From positions 11,284,001-11,348,000 of the forward strand of contig NC_135240.1 in assembly GCF_947623445.1 (NCBI RefSeq): a stretch of DNA of 64,000 bases, read 5' to 3'. Each line of letters opens with the position of its first letter. Position 1 is the first letter of the stretch. The notes below the pieces were generated by a model. The model ran no database searches and was not told where the DNA came from. It saw only the letters and a program-made list of their open reading frames with translations. This DNA comes from Clavelina lepadiformis (lineage: Eukaryota > Chordata > Ascidiacea > Aplousobranchia > Clavelinidae). The position numbers and the translations under genes were made by a program. Shown here one piece after another: positions 1-10,590 of this stretch.

Positions 1-27
1 ACAATCAAGAACGCGACTTAACGAGGT

Positions 28-900
28 TTACATTGGTCCTGATTGAATATTCCTGAGTTGATTTGGATTTGCTGGATTCTGAATTGTCGGTCTTCTTAGA
101 TTGGGGATTAGAAAGACAATCCCATGAACATAATCTGGACCTTTTTGTTGAAGAACGAACTCGCACCTGGACAGAAGATAGAAACTTGTTAAACATAGAA
201 ATCATAAAAAAGTCAAATTTGGTAAACTCTTTCATTGAGACAGAAAATTCAACTTACAATGGAAACCACTTGGCGTGCTCTTCCCATGGATCGTCATCTC
301 TCTCCCAATTTTGTAATCCTCCGTTGCAATACCAACATTTTGCTCGATCTCTTACTCCTGGAGAATATTTGACTTTGTAATTACAGAACATAACAAATTT
401 TTTTTTGTCTCATGCATGAGACCTAAGCTTGAAAATATGAGCCACTACTTTATCAGATCCACTCACCCAAGTAATATAGTCCTGCGTTTGCAATTTGTTT
501 GGGATTTGCGCGAATCTATGTGCAGGTCACGATGGTGAGTCATCAAGGAAAATTTGAAGACGAGATTTCTCGCTCTTCATGTGGGGATTTACCGGATTCG
601 TACATGGAAACAAGTTCATGTTCCCCAAATTTGTTGCAAGATTTTTATGTGAGTTCGCCATGGTTGACACAACCACACTAGGTGGAGGGGTGGAGCACGA
701 AGAATTTCTAAATATAGCTGTTTGAAACCTTGTTACCGACGTGGCGTTTGGTGAATTTGATGTGATGCCAATGTCATTTATATTGACTTTTCCTATTGTG
801 ATTGGTCTTCTTTGATCTTCTGAAGCCTGTGGATTCCCAGATTTTGGAGGTCGTGTTGCTAAACTTGTCGCGTTTCGATGGCCATGGGGTGGCGTAAGCA
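28..900 (-). pseudogene. BIR-domain (IAP / BIRC-type) gene, 3' part, probably broken
   Basis: The minus strand encodes a BIR zinc-binding domain over three exons. Exon 467-~900 has a Ser/Thr/Pro/Asn-rich linker, then the BIR start (NPHMKSEKSRLQIFLDD) and RANPKQIANAGLYYLG. Exon 258-357 has [16 protein letters not shown] and [13 protein letters not shown]. Exon 28-166 begins CEFVLQQKGPDYV. The zinc ligands are perfect: C-x2-C-x16-H-x6-C. Splice phases match (GTGAGT and GTAAGT donors). In known IAPs this fold binds caspases or IAP antagonists, and a RING finger usually follows; here that would lie beyond position 1. What is odd is a TGA at 527-529 followed by a frame change within the first BIR exon, between the N-terminal helix and the RANPKQ segment. 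No plausible intron removes it, so I call a pseudogene, or an assembly error. BIR identity is near certain; the broken state is likely. Confidence 0.8.
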
Positions 901-1142
901 CGAATTGACGAATAATGGAATTTAGAATTTACCAATATTTACAATGTAGTTGATGTAACGTCATATGAACAGGGAATCGCTAATCACCCATGTAACTCGT
1001 TCTATTATGACAGCATAAACGGTAGTATAATAAGGCAAATTAACGTGGCGCTGAATGATACTACAAAATGAATCAAGAATTAATTCGGTTAATTAACGCT
1101 TTTGAAACGTATTAAGCATCAAACCATCTTTACGCTTTGTTG
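901..1142. other. Intergenic, nothing recognised
   Basis: AT-rich sequence between the IAP fragment and the left target duplication of the gypsy element. I see no convincing coding or RNA feature. It could hold upstream introns of the IAP fragment. Confidence 0.4.
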
Positions 1143-1146
1143 GTAT
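1143..1146. repeat. Gypsy target-site duplication (left copy)
   Basis: GTAT directly abuts the left LTR end and is repeated at 9098-9101 after the right LTR end. Four-base duplications are usual for several gypsy lineages. Confidence 0.8.
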
Positions 1147-1280
1147 TGTAACCAAGATTTTCCTTAGCCAGGAATCTTCCCGCCTTAACTGCTAGTCACT
1201 TAGCCGGTTTTGCCTTGTTAACTTTTAATGGCATTTTCTTTCATAAAAACATCCACCTTACTCTAAAACCAGGTACTATG

Positions 1281-1490
1281 ACACTTTATCGAAAGACACT
1301 TTATCGAACGACACTTTATCGAACGACAGCTGATCGAAACGACAGATGATCGAACGACTCTTTATCGAACGACACTTAATCGAACCGACAGTTGATCGAA
1401 CGACACTTTATCGAACCGACAGCAGATCGAACGACACTTTATCGAACCGACAGTTGATCGAACGACACTTTATTGAACCGACAGTTCAAA
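1281..1490. repeat. Left subterminal tandem repeat of the MULE
   Basis: About a dozen imperfect copies of a 15-16 bp unit, alternating ACACTTTATCGAACG-type and ACAGTTGATCGAACG-type. The same units return inverted at 3008-3215. The alternation of TTATCGAA and TGATCGAA versions is itself regular. Confidence 0.85.
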
Positions 1491-1566
1491 CAAGATTTTT
1501 GCGTGTTTCTCAAACATTGAGACAATAAGCCATTGTGATGTGCGGTCTTTGTAATGGTGTACATTA

Positions 1567-1908
1567 ATGAATTGTGATGTATATACCGCTGGTGCTCTCC
1601 CTAAAGCAACATCATTAAAGCGGATGATACAGCGAAAGCGCGTATGTCCAGAAGGAAACGGCTTGATGGATGAACTCCGCGTGACACCGAGGGGAGAAGC
1701 TTTCGTTGTCGAGGAAGACGATGAGAACGAATTCTATATGTTTGCGTCTCAAAAGAATCTGGATATACTGAACAACTGCGCTAATTGGTTTTGTGACGGT
1801 ACATTTGATGTTGCCCCACTTGGATACCAGCTGTACACGATACACGCGCTGGTCGATGAAAATCGCACGGTGCCACTCGTATACACCGTTACCGAGAACT
1901 TCGCATAA
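1567..1908 (+). pseudogene. MULE transposase, N-terminal part
   Basis: 113 codons containing WFCDGTFDVAPLGYQLYTIHA, the strand with the first catalytic Asp of MULE DDE transposases, followed by VPLVYTV. The frame ends at TAA 1906-1908, where the family should continue for roughly a hundred residues with the second Asp and the GCFFH-like motif. These are missing; the sequence jumps straight to the C-terminal part. Start codon uncertain, because a FLYWCH-type DNA-binding domain usually found upstream is absent. Confidence 0.75.
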
Positions 1909-2402
1909 AATGCTTCCAGGCACTGGCATTCGTTCCGCCTGAAGACGTTGTACAACGATTCGAGGACTTCCTGGCCACGTTCAGTGACGACGATGAGCAG
2001 CACTTTTCTGAATACATTGACTACTTCGAAACTACTTGGATTGGACGATTGTGTCGCAGGAATCGTCGTCAACCTCTATTTCCTATCCGGTGTTGGAATG
2101 TCTTCCACCGGGTTCAAGATGACCTTCCACGAACGAATAATAGTATTGAAGGATGGCACAATGCGTTCAGCAAGCGTGTCTCAATATCCCATCCGACGCT
2201 TCGCAGACTCGTCAAAAAAATTAAGCGGGAACAAGGTTCCAACGAAATGTTAATTGAGCAATTGAGTGCTGGAATTGATGGCCCACCTCGGAAGAAGCGC
2301 TACGACGCTGTCAACCAACGGCTGAAGAGCATAGTCGAAAATTATGACTCAACGAATATTGACATAAAAAGTTATCTTCGAGCAATTGCACACAACTTGT
2401 AA
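1908..2402 (+). pseudogene. MULE transposase, C-terminal part
   Basis: In a different frame from the N-terminal piece. It reads CFQALAFVPPEDVVQRF, then WIGR, then RTNNSIEGWHNAFSKR, a hallmark of the MULE C-terminus, and ends in a Lys/Arg-rich helix with TAA at 2400-2402. Together with the N-terminal piece it shows an internal deletion of the catalytic core plus a frame change. The copy cannot make active transposase and was presumably moved in trans. Confidence 0.78.
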
Positions 2403-3007
2403 TTAAATGAATGCGATTGAAATGTGCACTTCGTCAGTTGTCGTGCTTTTAACAGTGCATATCGTCAGTTGTTTCGATAAATTGTGGATCTTTTAACCCT
2501 ATCCTAACCAGGCTCGCGAGTTTACTAAAAAAACTAGGGTGGCCAACCCCGCACACACATTTGCAATCGTTAATTACTAGAAAACTACGCGTCGTAGACT
2601 GATGAGATTTTTACAGGTTAGTAGAAACATCATCTGGCTTCCTGTATACATCATAATTGTAAAACTAAAGAAAGTGAATTTAGTGTAAATTAGGTATTTC
2701 TAAAAGTGACACATTTCTAGAAATTCTTCTTGTTACGCCGCGCCCCCGCTGTGAGAAGAGAACGAAAGAGTAGTTAGTCAAGTTATTGGTGCGTAAATGA
2801 GTAAACGAAAACGTTACGCTTCAATGCGGAGAGAGCAAAATTATATAAATATCACAATATCTCAAAAATTACAAAATCCAACTTTATCAAACAAACATGG
2901 ACAGATAGCTGAACATTTTTTATGAAAAGTCACCAAATTTTAATTTTCTACAGCAAACAATCCAACTGTACGCCAAGTTTTGCTATGACTGTGTGCGGGA
3001 GAAGCAA

Positions 3008-3215
3008 CAGTCGATTCGATCAACTGTCGCTTTGATCAGCTGTCGGTTCGATAAAGTGTCGTTTGATCAACTGTCGGTTCGATAAAGTGTCGTTCGATCA
3101 ACTGTCGTTCGATCAACTGTCGTTTCGATCAGCTGTCGTTTCGATCAGCTGTCGTTCGATAAACTGTCGTTCGATTAAGTTTCGTTCGATAAAGTGTCTT
3201 TTGATCAGGTGTCGC
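3008..3215. repeat. Right subterminal tandem repeat of the MULE (inverted)
   Basis: Copies of CGTTCGATAAAGTGT and CGATCAACTGTCG, the reverse complement of the left array. With the left array it would let the element fold into a multi-stem structure. Confidence 0.85.
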
Positions 3216-3562
3216 GTCACGCTAAAACCAAAACGTAACTGCCGACAACCGTCGCCCAGCCGAGCACAGTACTACACCAAACAAATTCCACGCGATGAAG
3301 GAATCAACGTGGAACGTAAAACACGATACTAATTAAGCCTTTGGGGTAACTACGTGAGACGTCACAAGAGATTTGATAAAAACAGGTGTACAAGAACAAG
3401 TAAAAGAACATAAACAAGTAAAATACGGCAGACCGTGAACATGCATAAAAACAACACAATGCAAAGAAAAGACGGTGTATAATGTGGTGTCTACAAAACA
3501 GGTGCATAAAAATAATCCCGTGACATCCCCCCCAGTCCAGTTCTTTTCCGGCCCCGGAAAAG

Positions 3563-4465
3563 TTATTCAATATCCGGGTAAAAGCGTGTTTGTCTACGGG
3601 CTCGCCGTGGCGGTAGGTTTCTTTCCGTCATGGCCAAAGTGGTCTCGCTGGGAATGGGGCCGTTCTCTTCGAGGGCAGGTTGGCTTGTCTCTATTGTCTC
3701 GTTATTGCCCTCCTCTGTGATCCTGAGTTGCCCTACTGCCGAGTCTTCCCGTCCTTGACTACTGGATAATTGCTCAGTCGCGCTCGTATTGATTGATGTA
3801 GCCTCGGATTCTCCGGTGATGGTATCCGTTGAATTTAGTGGTATGAACACCAAACCTTCAAAAGGAGAACAGTGGTTAATGCCATTATCCGAAACATGAT
3901 CGTACGGGAGTTGATTATCACGCTTGTCATCACTATGAACCCTTAATTTCATTCTGTTAAAATGAACCGTTTGTTCTTTGCCGGCTTCGTCTTTAATAGT
4001 ATACGTGGGATGTCGCGCGTTCACTACCGTGAAGGGGCCCTTGTAAGGAAGATGAAATTTACGATATTCTCCCTGTGGGACCACTGGGTCTTTCAGCCAT
4101 ACTTCTTTCCCCACTTCAATTGGTAGCCCCCTTTGTCGTTGGTCGTAGAGGTCAGCCATCTTCGTTCGTTGTTTTCGTAGCGTTTCCCGCACCGTCTTTT
4201 CTGCAATCTTTAACCGCGTTTGTAAATCCTGAATAACCGGCGTTTTCAGCACTCCACCGGTCAGTGTGCCCAATAAATCCGCAGGTAAACGAAGCGTACG
4301 ACCAGTTAATAAAAAATGCGGCGATACACCTGTGCTGTCGTGGACGCTCGCGTTATAGGCCGCCACGACGGCTGACAAAGCTTGATCCCAACTACGTTGA
4401 TCTTCCTGTACGTAATTTCGTAACATGGTGATGATAGTCTTGTTGTTTCTCTCAACTCCTTGATA
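3563..4465 (-). pseudogene. pol: Integrase C-terminal region
   Basis: Reads from the catalytic Glu motif through WDQALSAVVAAYNASVHDSTG (typical end of the integrase core). It then runs into a GPY/F-like C-terminal module (KFHLPYKGPFTVVNARHPTYTIKD) that binds DNA or chromatin in this family. An unordered Ser/Glu-rich tail ends with a stop at 3563-3565, about 27 bp from the purine tract and LTR. No chromodomain is evident. Confidence 0.85.
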
Positions 4466-5370
4466 ATAACTCCTGGATGATAACTTGTGGTCCTTGTTTT
4501 CGAACAACCCATCAATCGTAACAGTTCTTTGAAGACCTCGCTCTCAAAATTCCCACCCCGGTCGCTGTGGATAACATCTGGTACACCATGAACTGTGAAC
4601 CATCGGTGGAACAAGACGTCCGCTGTGGTTTTTGCTGTTTGATTGCGCATGGGCCAGGCCCTTACATACTTGGTAAATAAATCGCACGCCACCAAGATGT
4701 ATTGAAAACCTGATGATGTCATAGGTAGGGTTCCCACGACGTCTATTTCTACTCTCTGCATCGCTCTATCTTCTGTGGACGGAACCAACCTCGCCCTTGG
4801 CTCGGCCGGCGGTTTCTTGTTCCTTTGACATAAACCGCAGTTTCGGCAATATTTTTCGGTGTCCTGTCTCCAACCAGGCCAATAAAATTTTTCTTCTACT
4901 TTGTGGCAAGTTTTCGTCAACCCTAAATGAGCCCCGCCAAGAACGCAATCGTGTAGTGACTGCAAAACAGACAAACGCATAGGTTCCGGAGTTATAAGTC
5001 GATAACAGTGTGTTCCCGGTAAACTGCGATTACTATTTGCCCAATAAACTGGGCCGTCAAAAGTGTGTAAACTTCCAAATTGGGCCCATAGATGCTTAGT
5101 CATTCTTGACAAGTTTTTAACGTGTTTGTACGGAGGTCTTTTCCCCAACTGTAGCCATCTCAAAGCGGGGGCAATCTCTGCGTCCTCTTCCTGTAGATTC
5201 AGTACTTCATTCGGAAGAAACCCGATGTTGCCTCTAAGATCTATGTTGTTGACTGTTTGCTTGGAATCTTCGAGGCTTGTTGCAACTTGTTGGTCATACC
5301 ATTTGTACGGGAGGTTCACCTGTGTACCTTCGTTAGGGCGTCGACTCAACGCGTCAGCGTTTTTGTGTTT
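4456..5370 (-). pseudogene. pol: Integrase, zinc finger and catalytic core
   Basis: Continues after the TAA. It shows the HHCC zinc finger (two His in the GGAHLG...KTCH segment, then CRNCGLCQ). The core has the first catalytic Asp in VEIDVVGTLP and the second in HSDRGGNFES. The frame then changes at about 4455-4465; the segment holding the third catalytic residue (Glu in GVERNNK) reads in the next frame. A short direct repeat, AGTTATCATCCAGGAGTTATTATC-like, lies at the break and could have caused it. Confidence 0.85.
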
Positions 5371-6560
5371 TTATCCTGGTCGATGGAGTAGCTCAAAATT
5401 GTACTCGGCAAGGTGTTCTACCCATCGAGCGCATTGTCCATACAACTCCTTTGACTGCCATAACCAACGCAACGATGCATGGTCCGTCCTCAGCAAAAAC
5501 TTTTGACCTAGTAGGTGACACCTATTCAATTTTGTTGCCCAGACGACCGCCAGAAGCTCTTTTCGAGTCGTGGAGTAGTTCTTTTCTGCTTTCCCTAGAG
5601 ATCGGCTACAATACGAGATCACACTCTCTCTGTCATCTGTGACTTGTGACAGAACAGCACCAATTGCGTTATCGGATGCATCGGTGTCGAGAATAAACGG
5701 CTTGTCGTAGTTTGGGTATGACAGCACTGGTGCGGTACACAGCAAACGCTTCAATGTAGCAAAGGCGTCCTGATGCTCTTCGGTCCACTGAAACGTCTTG
5801 TTCTTCTCGGTGAGTTTGTGCAACGGTGAGGCAATTTTGGCATAATTTGGAATAAACTTCCTATAATATGATGTCAGACCCACAAACTGTCGAACGTGTT
5901 TCACGGTACGAGGTATCGGCCAATTCGCGACTGCCTCTACTTTCTCGGCGTCACACATCACGCCTTCCTTAGAAATTTTATGTCCTAAAAATTTCACCGA
6001 TTCTTGAAAAAGAGAGCATTTGGACGGTTTCAGTGTTAAACCGGCTTCTTCCAGTCGACTTAAAACGTCGCTTAAACGAGACATGTGTTCCCCGAATGTG
6101 CGACCATACACTATCACATCGTCTAAATATGCTAAAGCGCCGCGCCACTCCAATCCATTTAGAACGATGTGCATCAATCGTTGAAATGTAGCTGCCGAAT
6201 TGCTAAGACCCATCGGCATAACGTTCCATTCATATAACCCCATGTGGGTGGTAAAAGCAGTAACCTCGCGGGACCTGTGATTCATGGGTATTTGCCAATA
6301 CCCTGAACGCAGATCCAGAGTAGAAAAATAAATGTTACTCGACAATTCGTCCAGGCTCTCGTCGACACGTGGGATTGGGAAACTGTTCTTTTTCATCAGG
6401 TCATTTACGCGCCTGTAATCAACACAAAACCTCACCTCGCCCGATTTTTTCCGTACAAGAACAATGGCGCTGGACCAAGGGGATGTGGATGTGCGAATCA
6501 AGCCTTGCTTCTCCATTTCCGTGAGGATTTCTTCTACCTTGCGCTTTGTCTCGAGGGGGT
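5371..6560 (-). pseudogene. pol: Reverse transcriptase and RNase H
   Basis: From the in-frame Met at 6516 it reads 381 residues. RT motifs are in order: VRKKSGEVRFCVDYR near residue 22, LDLRSGYWQIP near 68, and the catalytic YLDD at 130-133, so the polymerase centre is intact. RNase H follows (LDTDASDNAIGAVLSQ). The reading frame is cut by a TAA at 5371-5373, just before KHKNADALSRRP, the usual RT-integrase connector. The same frame is open afterwards, so this is a simple nonsense change. Confidence 0.88.
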
Positions 6561-7490
6561 ATTCGGCGATGCGGTTGTCTCACAGGGGCGCTAGTCCCAA
6601 TGTCGACATGGTGTTCTATCAAGTCGGTTTTGCCTAGATCGAATTGACTGGTCGAAAAACACTTCCAATGCTTCGATAATAAATCGAGTACTTCGCGACG
6701 TTCACTCTTAGACAGCTTCGTCCCTAAATCTACGCCTTCTTCAATAGCTTGCAAGTGATCACGCTGGGGTTTAAAACGATGTTCTTCTACCGACGCTACG
6801 GAGCATCTTTGGTAGGAGTTCACAAAGCATCGGTTATTATTGCAGTCACACGTGGAATTTAATCTCGAAACTAACGCGCACGTACCGGGCTGGTAAACAT
6901 CACCTCCGCCGAACACAGAGACTGGATGAAGGGTAGCGACCCTGGTTCCGTTGACTAATCTGACTTCGTCATCACTGAAATTAGCCAATCGGATGGGAAC
7001 CTTTCCGTTATGAACTTGCGTGAGGTAGTTACTTGCTAGTACCCCATATTTATCATTCAATCGGAGATTACCTTCAACTAGTGCCAGAAACTCAACGTCG
7101 GGCATCTTAAGCATCGGATCCCTACAAAATATGCCGAAAGTACACACCTCGGTGGAAGCGGGGACGATCAGGTCTTCGACGATATAAAATTCGTTCCGCT
7201 GTAAGGTCACTTTCCCATCGAGCAGGGGTGTTGACGACGATCCTGCTTCTAAAATTTTGTCTTTGTAGCAAATCCGGCATTGATGATGTTGGACGAAATC
7301 TAACCCAATGATGAAATTTTCTGTGAGTTGATTAACGACGTAGATTTCACACTCTGTGATCAAACCAGCCACTTGCACTGATAACGTGACAAGGCCTAAC
7401 ACCTGTAGGGCCGTCCCGCTAGCCGTTGTTAACTGTGTATCTAACGTGGGGCCTAGTGTACTGTAGTACTCGGATTTTCGGACGAAACTT
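6556..7490 (-). pseudogene. pol: Protease C-terminal half and reverse transcriptase N-terminus (frame-shifted)
   Basis: Open from about 7490. It carries the second half of the retroviral-type protease (ENFIIGLDFVQHH, the helix-plus-strand after the flap). A linker follows, then the start of RT (SERREVLDLLSKHWKCFS, DIGTSAPVRQPHRR). Near 6556-6562 a run of five C (GGGGG on the plus strand) marks a second frame change. RT then continues in the frame of the next entry. The family and domain order are clear; whether the shifts are mutations or sequencing errors is not. Confidence 0.8.
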
Positions 7491-8619
7491 TATCGAACAA
7501 AGTTTTAGACATGAGTGATACGCTGGCTCCCGTGTCTACCAGAGCACAAATGGGCATAGAACACAACATTATATTAACATACTTGCATAAACTTTTCCGG
7601 TATTGTTGTTGAGCGGGTGTTGCGGTGGCTGGAGCAGTCGGACGGGATCGATTCCAACTTAACTTTGATCTGTTTACATCAAATGCGTTAGTCCGAGGGT
7701 TGTGTTTCGTGACTAGGCTTTGACGGTTTAATAAGCGATCTCGCCTAAATGAATCATATTTAGACGGATTTGCATTTGAACGTGGGTTGTTTCGGACCCC
7801 ACGTGTTTTATCGGAAGGGAACTTACGGTTTCGGTATCGTTGATTTCTACCTTCAGACGGACCCGGTGCGCGTGGTTTCCAATGGAGGCGATCCACGTCT
7901 CGTTGTAAAGTGTTCATTTGCGTTTTCACTGAAGACACCGTTTCGTCAATACTGGAAATCCGGCCTTGAATACTGTCGTTAAACAATTTTATCTCGCCAC
8001 TTATCTTAGCAAGTTCATTCTTCATCAAAACAGTCGCTTCGTCCTGGCCGCTTTCGTCTCCATGTGAAAGTCGAGCGACAGTGAACACGTCTGAACACGG
8101 AGTCTTTTCCGAGACGTCCAGGGCAATGGCTCGGGCGCTGGTAGTGAAGAAGTCTCTGCCGATCTCTAGGTCTGCGACTAAGGTTTCCGATATTTTGCGG
8201 TTTCTCAAACCCCGGATCAATGCCAAGTAGAGTACCTCATTTTTTACAGGTGATTGATCGGCACTAGCATATGCCATGTCACCCTGCTTCCGCAAAGCGT
8301 AGACGAATGATTGTGTAGATTCGTCCGGTTCTTGTACCCTATCCAAAAGGCTGTTTTTTAATCTGCTGATTTCCGCCTTTGATTGCCCTGCTTCTGAAGC
8401 CCTTTCCACCAACTCGTCGAACTCTAAGTCGTAGACGGAGGCATCTTTCCCTTGAATTTCCCAGACAAAGTCCTTATCGAAACTTTCAATGAGGAGGTGT
8501 TTCTTAAAATCTTGATTTGCCCTAACGCTGGCGCAGTAAGAGTTAAAAACTTTGAGAAAGTCCTGAAAGTCTTCATTGGACTTATATCTCGGTGGAGGCA
8601 ACGTCACATTAAAAGCCAT
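7453..8619 (-). pseudogene. gag: gag, running into the N-terminal half of protease
   Basis: The first ATG is at 8619 (MAFNVTLPPPRYKSNEDF); the frame is also open back through the primer-binding region. About 350 residues look like a Ty3/gypsy Gag: an acidic, helical capsid region, a coiled-coil-like segment, then an Arg/Asn-rich basic region. I see no CCHC zinc knuckle; the basic stretch may replace it for RNA binding. From about residue 362 the same frame enters aspartic protease with the active-site motif DTGASVSL. It stops at a TAG 27 codons later, while the rest of protease continues in another frame. Because the shift falls inside protease it looks like a lesion, not a programmed gag-pol frameshift. 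Confidence 0.85.
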
Positions 8620-8677
8620 ACTGTTAAACAATACCTTGATACCTTTTTGACTGCGGGATCCTGGCGCGCTCGCCAAT

Positions 8678-9097
8678 TGTAACCAAGATTTTCCTTAGCC
8701 AGGAATCTTCCCGCCTTAACGGCTAGTCACTTAGCCGGTTTTGCCTTGTTAACTTTTAATGGCATTTTCTTTCATAAAAACATCCACCTTACTCTAAAAC
8801 CAAAACGTAACTGCCGACAACCGTCGCCCAGCCGAGCACAGTACTACACCAAACAAATTCCACGCGATGAAGGAATCAACGTGGAACGTAAAACACGATA
8901 CTAATTAAGCCTTTGGGGTAACTACGTGAGACGTCACAACAGAGTTGATAAAAACAGGTGTACAAGAACAAGTAAAAGAACATAAACAAGTAAAATACGG
9001 CAGACCGTGAACATGCATAAAAACAACACAATGCAAAGAAAAGACGGTGTATAATGTGGTGTCTACAAAACAGGCGCATAAAAATAATCCCGTGACA
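8678..9097 (-). repeat. 5' LTR of the gypsy element
   Basis: Uninterrupted 420-bp LTR with TG...CA ends on the minus strand. It matches the split LTR at 1147-1271/3231-3525 almost base for base, which is what revealed the nested insertion there. The internal sequence just downstream (8656-8677) starts ATTGGCGAGCGCGCCAGG and is the expected primer-binding position. I could not assign the tRNA. Confidence 0.92.
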
Positions 9098-9101
9098 GTA
9101 T

Positions 9102-10590
9102 TACAGATAATATATTTCAGATTGATTCAATACTTCTCTTTTTTCTTACTAACACAATTTAAATCTTTGCCAAAACTAACCGATTAGTTTGTTTCTTGTA
9201 TCCGTTCTGTTAATGATGTCACAATTGGATCTATGCCATCGGAGTAGCTTCGGGTCATCTTCGACTTCCCATTCTCGGTAAGATTGACCGTAACTGGAAT
9301 TAAGTTGAGATTTATTTTATTATGGTGTTCTTGAACTTAAAATTATTCACGCAACTTGTTTTAACGTATTGGTTTGATTAGAAATTAAGTCCCGTATTTT
9401 ATGTATCCAAGACTCTAGTTTAAATAATTTTTTTTATTTTTAGTATTATTTTAAAAGAACAAGAAGTTACCTGAAACACAACCAGTGAAATAAAAACCAG
9501 CAGAAGCCAACTTACGAACATCGACCTGAACTTTTCTGGGAAGTAGTTTGAAAGTTGAAAGACGATAGGTCTCGCGTGCTGGATCACCTGCAGTAACAGA
9601 AATAGGATTGTGACGTAATCAAAACCTACGTTTCACTGGAACGTGCTTCTCAAACATGATTTTCCAACCTACCGGGTTGAATGGAATGACTTCGTTGTCG
9701 TGGTGGGTCTCCAACTTGTCTCAACAACCTCCCGTCACTTTCTAGATCTGGGAAATCCGCGGTAAGGTGGAATTTTACCAAACTAAAGTGTACCTAAGAC
9801 AACGGGATTATGGTTATTAAGCTACAATTAACATCTGTTATCACTATTTCATAGTCAATTCTTAATTGCGTTTGTTCAAACTGAATTGACACAAATACAA
9901 CAGATACTATTCGCTTATGCTTTTATTATATTTCTATGAGTTTACTGACATGATAGTTTCTTGACGATAGGCTTTCAGTGGTTCTGTTATCACGATTGTG
10001 TTCATTCTTAGGTGTGACTTTCATCGGTGGAGGAGTATTAAGTGGTTCGTATTTGGTTTTACGTCTTTTCTATTTTTAGTAGTAGACATATTCACGCTTA
10101 CACCATGGTTCTTAACAGAAGACCTATTAATGTTTAAAACAATAATCGTCTAAGCATTCGTCTTATCACGATTCTAACCAAGATAAAGTATCACAAGGGT
10201 CATCTAACTTCACTATAACTTCCTAATATTTGAATTTGCTGCGAACAAAATACTTCGATATGAAAAGGAATCCCTTGTATATTATTCTATTTGCAATGGT
10301 TTGGCATTAGAAAACAATTATTTTTTTCCTGCTTTGTTTCAGCACTGATTTAAACCTCAATAATCCTTTCAAAGCGTTTTGGCAATAGCTACTGCTCCTT
10401 TCTCTTCATAAAGGCTAGTCTAATTGTCTTCGCTTCATTCCTCTAGATTTTGAACATTTCTAGTAACCTGTACACAACAACATTTGACTTTTGTGTTTCG
10501 CGAACAATAACACGAAAACCTGACATCTCCAGTTACCTGTAAACAATAGCCATCTGATTTGTTTGCAAACCCGACTTCTTTCAAACGACG
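9102..10590. other. Intergenic, nothing recognised
   Basis: AT-rich stretch after the gypsy element with no ORF or motif I can defend. Short degenerate copies of ACCTGTAnACAA occur at about 10468 and 10534 and recur near 10826 and 10880, but too weakly to call a repeat family. Confidence 0.4.

Larger units (their letters stand above)
1272..3221 (+). mobile_element. Mutator-like (MULE) transposon nested in the gypsy LTR
   Basis: A 1,950-bp element flanked by the 9-bp duplication CTAAAACCA, inside MULE range (8-11 bp). Its ends are loosely inverted: GGTACTATGACACTTTATCG on the left against CGTGACGCGACACCTGATC on the right, read inward. Both ends are then packed with copies of a 15-16 bp motif (TTATCGAACGACAC or TGATCGAACGACAG). 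These sit at 1281-1490 and, inverted, at 3008-3215. Such subterminal arrays are probable transposase binding sites. The middle holds a MULE transposase with its catalytic centre deleted. Confidence 0.88.
1147..3525 (-). repeat. 3' LTR of the gypsy element, split by a Mutator-like transposon
   Basis: LTR halves 1147-1271 (125 bp) and 3231-3525 (295 bp) add up to exactly the 420 bp of the intact LTR. The 9 bases CTAAAACCA are present on both sides of the insertion (1263-1271 and 3222-3230) but once in the intact LTR, so they are a target-site duplication. Confidence 0.93.
1147..9097 (-). mobile_element. Ty3/gypsy LTR retrotransposon, whole but defective
   Basis: A complete minus-strand element of about 6.0 kb once the nested Mutator-like insertion is removed. 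The 5' LTR is 8678-9097. The 3' LTR is 1147-1271 plus 3231-3525. Both total 420 bp and begin TGTCACGGG and end GGTTACA when read on the minus strand. A 4-bp target duplication, GTAT, flanks it (1143-1146 and 9098-9101). A purine tract with seven G lies at about 3526-3536 beside the 3' LTR. Gene order is gag, protease, reverse transcriptase, RNase H, integrase, which defines Ty3/gypsy. There is no envelope-like ORF. The LTRs differ at only about four or five positions, so insertion looks recent, yet the coding region has several frame breaks and one in-frame stop. Confidence 0.93.

Noticed and set aside
63..380. Plus-strand 105-codon frame
   Set aside because: It is antisense to the BIR exons, whose zinc ligands and splice sites fit the minus strand much better.
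1281..1490. Regular short repeats that could suggest a CRISPR array
   Set aside because: Units are contiguous, degenerate, lack unique spacers, and are mirrored at the other end of a eukaryotic transposon.
7453..7490. Programmed gag-pol frameshift at the end of gag
   Set aside because: The DTG active site is upstream and the second half of protease is downstream of the break, so the shift is inside one domain; a lesion is simpler.
8656..8677. Naming the primer tRNA from the bases next to the 5' LTR
   Set aside because: The sequence is in the right place but I cannot match it to a tRNA 3' end without a search.
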